Assembly: GCF_009720365.1 (NCBI RefSeq)
Contig: NZ_ML769315.1
Span: 217,621-281,620, forward strand
Direction of reading: 5' to 3'
Length of the DNA stretch: 64,000 bases
From: Catellatospora paridis
GTDB lineage: Bacteria; Actinomycetota; Actinomycetes; Mycobacteriales; Micromonosporaceae
Shown: one piece after another, positions 34,157-40,678 of the stretch
How positions within the stretch are numbered: the stretch's first letter is position 1
How the letters are laid out: each line of letters begins with the position of its first letter
Made by a program: the position numbers and the translations under genes
Notes under the pieces: model-generated
Told to the model about the DNA's origin: nothing
The model's database searches: none
What the model saw: only the letters and a program-made list of their open reading frames with translations

Positions 34157-34387
34157 ATGAGGTCCGACGTGGCCGACCGCAGCGGCATACCGGCCGCCGC
34201 GCTGAGCAACCACGAGCTGTCCCGCGAGCTGGCGTCGCTGCACCGTACGCGGCACGACACGTTCGTGCACGGTTCGGACAGCGCGCTGGCCAACCATGAT
34301 CAGCGCAGCCGCGAGCTGGAGCTGGAGTACCTGCGGCGGTTCCCCGAACGCGATCCCGATCCGCGGCGGCTGCGCCCCGTCGGCTGA
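34157..34387 (+). CDS. DUF6158 family protein
   Basis: 76-77 residues, one domain: LSNHELSRELASLHRTRHDTFVHGSDSALANHDQRSRELELEYLRRFPERDPDPRR, matching small actinobacterial DUF6158 proteins. It is helical and highly charged, without membrane segment. Two ATGs (34154 and 34157) follow GGAGG; the second gives the better 6-base spacing. It is divergent from the CBS-BON gene, with 148 bp between starts, suggesting a shared stress regulon; that link is inferred. Confidence 0.8.
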   Translation: MRSDVADRSGIPAAALSNHELSRELASLHRTRHDTFVHGSDSALANHDQRSRELELEYLRRFPERDPDPRRLRPVG

Positions 34388-34470
34388 CGACGGCGGGCCC
34401 GGCCGGCCACGCTCATCACCGAAACGGACGAATCCGTCTCTTTCGGATGACGGATGAGTGTCCGATCAGG

Positions 34471-34710
34471 TCAGTGGCCGGTGAAGAGCACCTTCACCCG
34501 GTGCTGGCCGTGCTGCACCCCGGCCCCGGCGGTCAGCCGACCGGCGAGGGTGTCGGCGGCGTCACGCGAATCGGCGGTGTGCTCGGCATCGCGCTGCTCC
34601 GGCCAGCGCAGCTCGTCGCGTCCACCACCATTCGGGTCAAGCGGACGAACGCGGCTGACCACGACAATCCACTTGCCTGCGGCCGCCTTTCGCCTCCTCC
34701 ACCAGAACAT
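34471..34710 (-). CDS. Small hypothetical basic protein
   Basis: 79 residues. It begins MFWWRRRKAAAGKWIVVVSRVRPLD and continues with charged residues to VKVLFTGH. The Trp/Arg-rich start is not a signal peptide. ATG 34710 has a clean GGAGG ribosome site 5 bases upstream, which decides the start. It is followed by no gene on its strand for 460 bp and is divergent from the 34828 gene. No family recognised. Confidence 0.6.
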   Translation of the reverse strand: MFWWRRRKAAAGKWIVVVSRVRPLDPNGGGRDELRWPEQRDAEHTADSRDAADTLAGRLTAGAGVQHGQHRVKVLFTGH

Positions 34711-34827
34711 CTCTGCCTCCGTATCCCGCGTGCGCCGAGTGCCCACCGTACCGTGGCGCGTTTAACGGAACAGCCCTCGGTTGCGGGGTACGTTTGAAGA
34801 ACGACCGACCTCACTGGGGAGGGCAAG

Positions 34828-35616
34828 GTGACAGGCCTTTTCGCTTCGATAGGCGTCGACCTCGCCCGGGAAGACCTGCGGCAGTTCACGATGTCGATCG
34901 TCACCGCGGGCGTCGCGGTGACCCTGTCCCGCCGTTTCTGCGACCACATATGGACCGACGCCTCCGGAGCCCGGGTGGTCGCCCGTGCCCGCTGGGGCCG
35001 CATCCACCACATGCAGCCCTCACTGGCCGGCGGCGCAGTGGCGGTGGCCTGCGAGAACATCCGGCTCATCGACGACCGCACCGCGGTCATGGACCTGCTC
35101 GACGAGACCGACGGCGGCCTCGTCTGCCCGGTGGCCGTGCACCTGGAGGACCACACCGCGCTGCACGTCGCCGGCGGCGGGCTCGCCCGTGGCCAGGTAA
35201 CCCTGTCCGCCCTGGCCGAGACCGTCGAGCTGCCGCCCGGTGACGAAGCCGCCCCGGCCGCCACCTGCGGCCTGGTCTGCGACGACCTGGTCCGCCCCGG
35301 CCTGGCCGAACCCGGCTGGACGCCCACCGCCCGGGCCCGCCTGCACGGCACGGTCCGCCTGGCCGAACTGCGCACCAACACCCTCACCGGCGAGCCGTTC
35401 CACTGGCTGCGCCTGCGCGTGCACCCCCACATCGACATCGACGTCGCGGCCCCCGCCTCGACCCTGCCCGCCAGCCCCTCCCCCGGCGCCCCCCTCCGCG
35501 CCACCGCCACCCTCACCGGCCGCCTTGACCTGCAACCCGACACCTTGAAGAAAGGAAGGGCCTCATCGGCTCGTGGCAGCGAGACGAGCGACAGCTCCAC
35601 ACATCGCTCCGCGTAG
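34828..35616 (+). CDS. Hypothetical beta-rich protein
   Basis: 262 residues without signal peptide or membrane segment. It includes ITAGVAVTLSRRFCDHIWTDASG-like strands, HLEDHTALHVAGGGLARGQVTLSALAE, and RLRVHPHIDIDVAAP. From about residue 215 the sequence is Pro/Ser/Thr-rich, and the last ~25 residues (LKKGRASSARGSETSDSSTHRSA) are encoded by DNA resembling a degraded family B half-site (AAGAAAGGAAGGGCC), so the original stop may have been displaced. Start GTG 34828 follows GGGGAGGGCAAG. No family recognised. Confidence 0.65.
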   Translation: MTGLFASIGVDLAREDLRQFTMSIVTAGVAVTLSRRFCDHIWTDASGARVVARARWGRIHHMQPSLAGGAVAVACENIRLIDDRTAVMDLLDETDGGLVCPVAVHLEDHTALHVAGGGLARGQVTLSALAETVELPPGDEAAPAATCGLVCDDLVRPGLAEPGWTPTARARLHGTVRLAELRTNTLTGEPFHWLRLRVHPHIDIDVAAPASTLPASPSPGAPLRATATLTGRLDLQPDTLKKGRASSARGSETSDSSTHRSA

Positions 35617-35669
35617 CGGAAAAACGCCTTCCACCGGCTGACCCTCCGGGGCCCCGGCGTACACAGTCC

Positions 35670-35701
35670 GGGACCTGTCTCACCATGCAGAGACAGGTCC
35701 C
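35670..35701. terminator. Hairpin between convergent genes
   Basis: GGGACCTGTCTC (35670-35681) and GAGACAGGTCCC (35690-35701) form a perfect 12 bp stem with an 8-base loop. It lies between the 34828 gene and the convergent broken GNAT gene, and no T-run follows. The rest of 35617-35857 shows nothing I can assign. Confidence 0.6.
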
Positions 35702-35857
35702 GCCTGACGCCTGAAGGTCGTGCCCAGCGTGGTTGCGCACGTCCGGGGACCTCGTGGGACCCGGGCGCGGCGCGGCTGAGATCTGGCGCCATCATCACAC
35801 CCGGCGGTTACCGGCGCGTCCCCCGTCCGACCATGTGCGGACCGGCTTCGGGCCAGG

Positions 35858-36337
35858 TCACCGCCGCCCGGCGGCCCATCGCAGCGCGGTGTGCGAGACC
35901 GGCGCGAAGCCCAGCTCCCGGTAGAGCGGCTCGCCGTCGGCCGTCGCCCGCAGATCGACCGTCGACACCCCGCGCTCGGCGAACCAGTCCAGCACCGCGG
36001 TCATGCAGGCCCGGGAGAAACCCCTGCGGCGGTACGCCGCGTCCGTCACCACGTTCTACACGTACCCGGTCCGCCCCGACGGGTTCGCCGGACCGCCCAG
36101 CCGCAGGTCGACGGCGCCCACCGCACACGCGGCCAGGCCCACCCCGTCCGGCGCGTCCACCACGTACGCCGCCATCGTCGGCTCCGGCTCCGCCAGCCGC
36201 GCCCGCAACATCGCCAGCGCCTCCTGCTGCCAAGGCCCCGGCTCGACCGGTTGCCCCGCCATCGCGCCGAGCATCACCGCCCGCAGCCTGACCAGCTCCG
36301 CCGCGTCCCCCGCCACCGCTCGCCGCGTCTCGATCAC
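35858..36337 (-). pseudogene. GNAT acetyltransferase interrupted by an in-frame amber stop
   Basis: Residues 1-93 (MIETRRAVAGDAAELVRLR ... NPSGRTGYV) and the following same-frame segment (NVVTDAAYRRRGFSRACMTAVLDWFAERGV ... GFAPVSHTALRW) together make one complete GNAT of about 159 residues. They are separated only by TAG at 36056-36058. Relatives have Gln at this place (GYVQNVVTD), so one CAG to TAG transition explains it. The acetyl-CoA loop YRRRGFSRA is after the stop, so the truncated product would be inactive. No other lesion is seen, meaning the change is recent, a sequencing error, or suppressed. A GTG three bases after the stop might restart translation. Confidence 0.8.
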
Positions 36338-36402
36338 GACCCGCAGGCTAGCCGAGATGTCGTACCGTGTCCGTCCCCGCCCATTCGGCCCTGCCCGCCG
36401 GA

Positions 36403-36648
36403 TCAGGTCACGTACGGGCAGTGGCGGCAGCCCCGGGTGCAGCAGAACCCACGCTTGGCGAGGAACCCGGCGCTGAGCACGAACAGGCCGGAGGACGGGT
36501 CGAGGTAGCCCGGGGTGCCGTCGCGCAGCGCCTCGGCGTGCCGGGCCAGGATCTCGGCACGGTCCGGGTGGTCCTCGCCGAGCCGGGACGGATGCGGTTC
36601 GTCCAGCTCACGCGGTGCCAGCGGCCATCGTTGCCGGGGTTCGGACAT
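36403..36648 (-). CDS. DUF5522 small zinc-ribbon-like protein
   Basis: 81 residues. The C-terminal motif LAKRGFCCTRGCRHCPYV, with four Cys and one His, is the hallmark of DUF5522 and suggests a metal site. The middle reads HAEALRDGTPGYLDPSSGLFVLSAGFL. Such proteins occur alone or fused to others in many bacteria and lack an assigned function. The chosen ATG 36648 begins the conserved region (MSEPRQRWPLAPRELDEPHPSRL). Cytoplasmic. Confidence 0.85.
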   Translation of the reverse strand: MSEPRQRWPLAPRELDEPHPSRLGEDHPDRAEILARHAEALRDGTPGYLDPSSGLFVLSAGFLAKRGFCCTRGCRHCPYVT

Positions 36649-36760
36649 CCGGCGACGATATCGTGCGGCACGCGGCGCATCGACGCTTGGTGACGTCGCC
36701 GACACCATGACCGTCATCGGCGCTCGCGGCCAGGCTCAGCGCGCAGGCGACGAACCCGCG

Positions 36761-36820
36761 GTCAGGCACGGGCCGCCGGTCAGGCACGGGCCGCCGGTCA
36801 GGCACGGGCCGCCGGTCAGG
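36761..36820. repeat. 18-bp tandem repeat across a gene 3' end
   Basis: Three full copies of GTCAGGCACGGGCCGCCG start at 36761, 36779 and 36797, and a fourth partial copy begins at 36815. The stop codon of the neighbouring GNAT gene (36816-36818, minus strand) lies in the partial copy. Confidence 0.85.
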
Positions 36821-37382
36821 GCGCGGCCGGGCCCGGTTCGTCGGCGGCCAGGCGGGCGAACAGCAGCATGTCGCGGCGAATCCCGCCCAGCTCCATCCAG
36901 CTGCGCAGCAGGCCCTCCCGCCGGAACCCGGCGCGCTCGGCGGTGCGCACCGAGGCGGTGTTCCACGGCTCGATGTGCAGGTGCACCCGCGGAATCGCGA
37001 GGTCGGTCAGCGCAAAGCAGGCCACTGCCGCCAGCGCGTGCCCGGCCGCGCCGCGTCCGCGGCCCGAGGGCGCGATCCAGTAGCCCGTTGCGGCCCGGCC
37101 CTCGGCCAGCTCGGTGACCCACAGCCCGATCTGGCCGACTGCCCGGTCCTCGGCACGGTCGACGATCGCCAGGGAGTATCCGACGCCCTCCCGCGCCCGG
37201 TCGTGCTGGCGCTGCACGAACGCCAGCCCGTCGGCCTCGCTGTACGGCACCGGCACCGAGCTGATCACCGGGATGTACGGATCCGCGGCGGCCTCCTCGA
37301 TGAGCGGCAGGTCGCCGGCCCCGAACGGGCGCAGCAGGAACGGTCCCGCGTCGAGTTCGGGGATCACCAGTCCGTCGGTCAT
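36816..37382 (-). CDS. RimJ/RimL-type GNAT acetyltransferase
   Basis: 188 residues with the RimJ/RimL arrangement: LLRPFGAGDLPLIEEAAADPYI at the start, VGQIGLWVTELAEGRAATGYWIAPSGRGRGAAGHALAAVACFAL in the acetyl-CoA region, and VHLHIEPWNTASVRTAERAGFRREGLLRSWMELGGIRRDMLLFARL at the end. It would acetylate an N-terminal or small-molecule amine. It is divergent from the AraC regulator gene, and its stop codon lies in an 18 bp tandem repeat. Confidence 0.9.
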   Translation of the reverse strand: MTDGLVIPELDAGPFLLRPFGAGDLPLIEEAAADPYIPVISSVPVPYSEADGLAFVQRQHDRAREGVGYSLAIVDRAEDRAVGQIGLWVTELAEGRAATGYWIAPSGRGRGAAGHALAAVACFALTDLAIPRVHLHIEPWNTASVRTAERAGFRREGLLRSWMELGGIRRDMLLFARLAADEPGPAAP

Positions 37383-37512
37383 CGCGCGAGTCTGCCACTT
37401 TCACCGGTCCGCCGCGGAGCACCCGGACCGCGCCCTGCGACCGCCGGCTGTTCGGCGGAGGGACCGGTCGGCCGGCCGGGTGATCGGACCCGGATTCGTC
37501 GGTGGGCGGGCC

Positions 37513-37528
37513 TAGGCTCGGATGCATG
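37513..37528 (+). promoter_or_regulatory. Leaderless -10 element of the AraC gene
   Basis: TAGGCT at 37513-37518 lies exactly 7 bases before ATG 37526, the spacing seen when transcription starts at the start codon. There is no ribosome site, and this decides the start. The next gene has the same arrangement (TAGGCT 38015-38020, 6 bases before ATG 38027). Confidence 0.55.
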
Positions 37529-38017
37529 GCGAGGGTGTCCCGGCCGGTGGCGGTGGAGCTGCTGCCCCACCTGCGGCGGGCGCGCGATCACATCGACCGC
37601 CACTACGCCGAGGCGGTCGACCTGGACCGGCTGGCCCGGGTGGCAGGTGTGTCCAAGTTCCACTTCGTGCGCAGCTTCGAGGCGACGTACGGGGAGACGC
37701 CGATCCGCTACCTCACCCGGCGACGCATCGAGCGGGCCCAGGACCTGTTGCGCCTGGCCAACCTGACCGTGACCGAAGTGTGCATGATCGTCGGCTTCGC
37801 CAGCCTCGGCTCGTTCTCCACCCGGTTCAGGGCGCTGACCGGCGAGACGCCGACGGCATACCGCGATCGCTGGGCGGCCCGGGGCGGCCCGCACGTGCCC
37901 GGCTGCTTCCTGTTCATGCGCGGCGTGCTCGACCTCGGCGGCACCACCGGGCACCCCAAGGCGGGTGCCGCAGAGCGCGCAATCTCGGAGAAGCCGCAGC
38001 TCAGCACCGAGTCCTAG
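37526..38017 (+). CDS. AraC-family transcriptional regulator
   Basis: 163 residues, a single AraC DNA-binding domain (about 12-110) without the usual ligand-binding part: RARDHIDRHYAEAVDLDRLARVAGVSKFHFVRSFEATYGETPIRYLTRRRIERAQDLL, then VTEVCMIVGFASLGSFSTRFRALTGETPTAYRDRW. Short AraC proteins of this kind commonly control a neighbouring VOC-family gene, as here, where the VOC start is 9 bp beyond this stop. The stop codon TAG is itself part of the -10 element of the VOC gene. Confidence 0.92.
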   Translation: MARVSRPVAVELLPHLRRARDHIDRHYAEAVDLDRLARVAGVSKFHFVRSFEATYGETPIRYLTRRRIERAQDLLRLANLTVTEVCMIVGFASLGSFSTRFRALTGETPTAYRDRWAARGGPHVPGCFLFMRGVLDLGGTTGHPKAGAAERAISEKPQLSTES

Positions 38018-38026
38018 GCTGGAGAC

Positions 38027-38467
38027 ATGATCACAAACATCTCGCTGGTCACCGTGTACTGCCTCGACCAGGACAAGGCCCGCGACTTCTACGTGGACGG
38101 GCTCGGCTTCGAGGCCGGGGCCGACATCACCATGGGCGAGGGTTTCCGCTGGGTGACCGTCCGGCACCCGAGCCAGCCCGAACTGCAGGTCACCCTGATG
38201 ACGCCCGGCCCGCCGCTGGACGCCGACGCCGCCGACTTCATCCGCCGCCAGCTGGAGAAGGGTGCGATGGGCGGCCTCGGTCTGAGCGTCGACGACTGCC
38301 GCAAGACGTTCGAGGAGCTCAGCGCCAAGGGCGTGGTGTTCCTGCAGGAGCCGGCCGACCGCCCGTACGGCGTCGAGGCGGTCATGCGCGACAACTCCGG
38401 CAACTGGCTGGTCCTCGTCGAGGAGAAGCAGTGGACCCCGGAGGACTTCGACTACCCCCGCGACTGA
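38027..38467 (+). CDS. VOC-superfamily (glyoxalase-like) protein
   Basis: 146 residues with two paired beta-alpha-beta-beta-beta modules: ISLVTVYCLDQDKARDFYVDGLGFEAGADI, then GLGLSVDDCRKTFEELSAKGVVFLQEPADRPYGVEAVMRDNSGNWLVLVEE. Glu-type metal ligands typical of the fold are plausible at the strand ends. Family members are dioxygenases, isomerases or drug-binding proteins. Which one applies is not visible; the pairing with AraC suggests a stress or detoxification role. A leaderless start is likely. Followed by a strong terminator hairpin. Confidence 0.9.
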   Translation: MITNISLVTVYCLDQDKARDFYVDGLGFEAGADITMGEGFRWVTVRHPSQPELQVTLMTPGPPLDADAADFIRRQLEKGAMGGLGLSVDDCRKTFEELSAKGVVFLQEPADRPYGVEAVMRDNSGNWLVLVEEKQWTPEDFDYPRD

Positions 38468-38487
38468 CCCTCGGTCCGCCGGACACG

Positions 38488-38520
38488 AAGGATGCCCTGC
38501 CCACCCGGGAGGGCATCCTT
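38488..38520. terminator. Terminator after the VOC gene
   Basis: AAGGATGCCCT (38488-38498) and AGGGCATCCTT (38510-38520) form a perfect 11 bp stem with an 11-base loop. It lies between the convergent VOC gene (stop 38467) and the small secreted protein gene (stop 38544), serving both strands. Confidence 0.75.
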
Positions 38521-38543
38521 CCACTTTCTCGACAGGCCCGGTC

Positions 38544-38867
38544 CTAGCAGTACCGGGCCACGCCGGCCTCCCACCCCTCACCGAAGCCCGCCTCATAACC
38601 CTGGGCGAACTTCCAATTGTCGAACTGGCGGCTGGCGTAGGAGCGCTGGCAGTCTTCCTTCGCGTCCTTGAAGCCGTCGCGGTAGCCCTGCCGGTAGCCG
38701 TCGCGCCACGGATCGGCGACCGGCTGGTCCTGCGTCGCCACCGTGGTAGACGGTGCCGCGGACACCGGTCCGGAGGACGCCTGCGCGGCGGTGGCCGGCG
38801 CGGACACCGCCAGGGCGGCCACTATCGCGGCGGTGCCGAACAGAACTGACACCTTTCGGGTACGCAT
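38544..38867 (-). CDS. Small secreted Tyr/Gly-rich protein
   Basis: 107 residues. A signal peptide (about 1-28: basic start, LFGTAAIVAALAVSAP, ATAA cleavage region) precedes a Ser/Thr/Ala linker. The mature part has repeats of aromatic-Gly type: DPWRDGYRQGYRDGFKDAKEDC, then FAQGYEAGFGEGWEAGVARYC. Two Cys could form one disulfide. Similar GYxxGYxxG patterns occur in small exported actinobacterial proteins of unknown function. It is divergent from the SARP-like gene, and the space between them holds 11 bp-spaced direct repeats. Confidence 0.75.
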   Translation of the reverse strand: MRTRKVSVLFGTAAIVAALAVSAPATAAQASSGPVSAAPSTTVATQDQPVADPWRDGYRQGYRDGFKDAKEDCQRSYASRQFDNWKFAQGYEAGFGEGWEAGVARYC

Positions 38868-38938
38868 GGGGTCTTCCTCCCTCGGTCGGTGATCATCTGT
38901 GCGATCGATTCATTCTGTGGCGGGCACCGTCACCCGGA

Positions 38939-38956
38939 CGTGACGCCGGCGTGACG
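38939..38956 (+). promoter_or_regulatory. Direct repeats with 11 bp spacing upstream of the SARP-like gene
   Basis: CGTGACG occurs at 38939-38945 and again at 38950-38956, exactly one helical turn apart. Direct heptamers at 11 bp spacing are the classical binding pattern of SARP regulators. The site lies between the secreted-protein gene and the SARP-like gene. Confidence 0.4.
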
Positions 38957-39095
38957 AGCCGCCCGGACAGATCGGGCATCCGGCCTGCACCGGCATGGTC
39001 CGGACCGTAGGCTGCTCGTGGGTGATAACGACACCCCGTTCCTTTCCCGAGGCTGTGCGGTGGGCGCCGCAGCCGGGCCGGCGAGACGAGTGGTG

Positions 39096-39854
39096 ATGTC
39101 CCTTCCTCGGGCGCAGGATCGCGGTGCGGCACCCGCGGCACATCTCTCGCTGCTCGGTGGTTTCGAGCTGACCGTGCACGGCGACCCCGTGCCGGTGTCG
39201 GGCGGGTCGGCGCGCCTGCTGGCGTTCGTGGCGATGCGCTGCCGTGCCGCGGTGCCGCGTGCCCTGGTGGCGCAGACCCTGTGGCCCGCCGCGCCGGAAC
39301 GGTGCGCCTACGCGAACCTGCGTTCGGCGCTGTCCCGGCTGCCCCGGGCCTCCCGGGACGCGCTCGACGTCCATCCCGACGAGATCCACCTGGCCAGGCA
39401 CGTCAGCGTGGATCTGCACCGCGCCCGGCGGACGGCATACCGCGCGCTCGACCCGGCCGTGGCCGTGCACGACGTCGGGCTGGATCCGGAGACCATGAAG
39501 GACCTCTCGACCGATCTCCTGCCCGGCTGGTACGACGACTGGGTCCTGCTGGAGGCCGACAACTGGCGGCAACTGCGGCTGGGCGCGCTGGAGGCGGTGG
39601 CGGTCGGGCTCATCGAGGTGGGACGGTTCGCCGAGGCGCAGGTGGCCGCACTGACCGCGGTCCGCGACGACCCGCTCCGGGAGACGGGCCACTCCATCCT
39701 GATCCGAGCCCACCTGGCCGCGGGCAACCGCGGCGAGGCACTGCGCGATCTGGACCGGTACGAGCGGCACCTGCACAACGATCTCGGGCTGGAGCCGACG
39801 CCCGAGCTCCGACGGCTCGTCGCCGAGCTGGTGCGCGCCGTCACGCCGCGGTGA
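39096..39854 (+). CDS. SARP/AfsR-type transcriptional activator (BTAD)
   Basis: 252 residues. The N-terminal OmpR-like winged helix (about 14-100) reads LSLLGGFELTVHGDPVPVSGGSARLLAFVAMRC then VAQTLWPAAPERCAYANLRSALSRLP. The bacterial transcriptional activator domain follows (about 105-250: LEADNWRQLRLGALEAVAVGLIEVGRFAEAQVAALTAVRDDPLRETGHSILIRAHLAAGNRGEALRDLDRYERHLHNDLGLEPTPEL). SARPs activate secondary-metabolite or stress genes. No biosynthetic cluster is adjacent, so it may act elsewhere or on the divergent secreted protein gene. GTG 39018 is an alternative start 26 codons upstream. Confidence 0.9.
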   Translation: MSLPRAQDRGAAPAAHLSLLGGFELTVHGDPVPVSGGSARLLAFVAMRCRAAVPRALVAQTLWPAAPERCAYANLRSALSRLPRASRDALDVHPDEIHLARHVSVDLHRARRTAYRALDPAVAVHDVGLDPETMKDLSTDLLPGWYDDWVLLEADNWRQLRLGALEAVAVGLIEVGRFAEAQVAALTAVRDDPLRETGHSILIRAHLAAGNRGEALRDLDRYERHLHNDLGLEPTPELRRLVAELVRAVTPR

Positions 39855-39888
39855 ACCGCCACCGCGAGGACGCCGGCACCGGCAGGGG

Positions 39889-39942
39889 TTAAAGACTTGC
39901 GGCCTCGACTGCCCTGGACGGCCGCAACTCTTTAAGAGTTGC
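39889..39942. repeat. Three-armed palindrome (element E) between convergent genes
   Basis: TTAAAGACTTGCGGCC (39889-39904) pairs with GGCCGCAACTCTTTAA (39920-39935) at 15 of 16 positions. The right arm also forms a second palindrome, GCAACTCTT-T-AAGAGTTGC (39924-39942). The two hairpins share bases and exclude each other. It separates the convergent SARP-like and histidine phosphatase genes. Confidence 0.65.
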
Positions 39943-39982
39943 GAACAGGGGTGGGGCGCGGCGGCCGGACCCTCGCCGTGGG

Positions 39983-40594
39983 TCAGGCGCTGAAGCGGTG
40001 CAGGGTCCAGCGGGTGGGTGGCGAGGTGGCCGGGTCTCCGTCAGCGGTCCACTCGGTGACCGAACCCGGGGCGACCACCGTGTCGAAGGCCCGCAGCAGC
40101 GGCTGCATCCCCAGCACGTGGAACGAGCTGTTGACGGTCTCACTGTGGCCGACCAGCACCACCGTCTGGCCCGCGTGCCGGTACGCGATGTCCATGATCG
40201 CCCGCCCGGTCCGCACCACCAGCTCCGCCCAGCTCTCGTTCTCCCGCTGGAACGGCCGGTGCACACCCCCGCCGGGCAGCTCCGCGGTCTTGAGCACGGC
40301 GAGCGGCCGCCCATCGGCGTACGCCGGATAGTGCCAGGTGCACAGCCCGCAGTCGGTTTCCGCGTCGACGCCCAGCGCCGTCGCGATCGGAGCCGCCGTC
40401 TGGATCGCCCGCCGCAGCACCGACGAGTACACCGCGACCGGCCCCGACACCTCCGCCGCCAGCCGCCACGCGACCGCCGCCGCCTGCTCCTGTCCCAGCG
40501 CCGTGAGCCCCCGGCACCCCGCCCGCCCGCCGACGAACCTCTCGACCGAGTGCACCGACTCCCCATGCCGCACGAAGATCAGCCGCGTCCGCAT
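39983..40594 (-). CDS. Histidine phosphatase family protein
   Basis: 203 residues of the phosphoglycerate mutase-like fold. The phosphohistidine motif RLIFVRHGESVHS is at the N-terminus, GLTALGQEQAAAVAWRLA follows, then YSSVLRRAIQTAAPIA, and the second catalytic His lies in TVVLVGHSETVNS. It would dephosphorylate a small metabolite or act as a mutase; substrate unknown. ATG 40594 places RHGE at the expected position near residue 8. A family A repeat lies 18 bp before the start. Confidence 0.9.
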   Translation of the reverse strand: MRTRLIFVRHGESVHSVERFVGGRAGCRGLTALGQEQAAAVAWRLAAEVSGPVAVYSSVLRRAIQTAAPIATALGVDAETDCGLCTWHYPAYADGRPLAVLKTAELPGGGVHRPFQRENESWAELVVRTGRAIMDIAYRHAGQTVVLVGHSETVNSSFHVLGMQPLLRAFDTVVAPGSVTEWTADGDPATSPPTRWTLHRFSA

Positions 40595-40616
40595 CGGACC
40601 GATGCTACGTCCACCC

Positions 40617-40678
40617 ATCGATCATGAAGTTGTGCCCACGACACGCCGCCCACCCGTGCCATAAGTTCATGATCAACC
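40617..40678. repeat. Family A palindromic element, copy A3
   Basis: Left arm from CGATCATGAAGTT (40619) and right arm CATAAGTTCATGATCAA (ending 40676), with loop core CGACACGCCG. The TGA stop of the downstream flavoprotein gene (40673-40675, minus strand) is inside the right arm, so the element has become part of the coding boundary. Confidence 0.8.

Noticed and set aside
35733-35924. 63-codon plus-strand frame
   Set aside because: Arg/His/Pro-rich, no ribosome site, lies over the 3' half of the broken GNAT gene.
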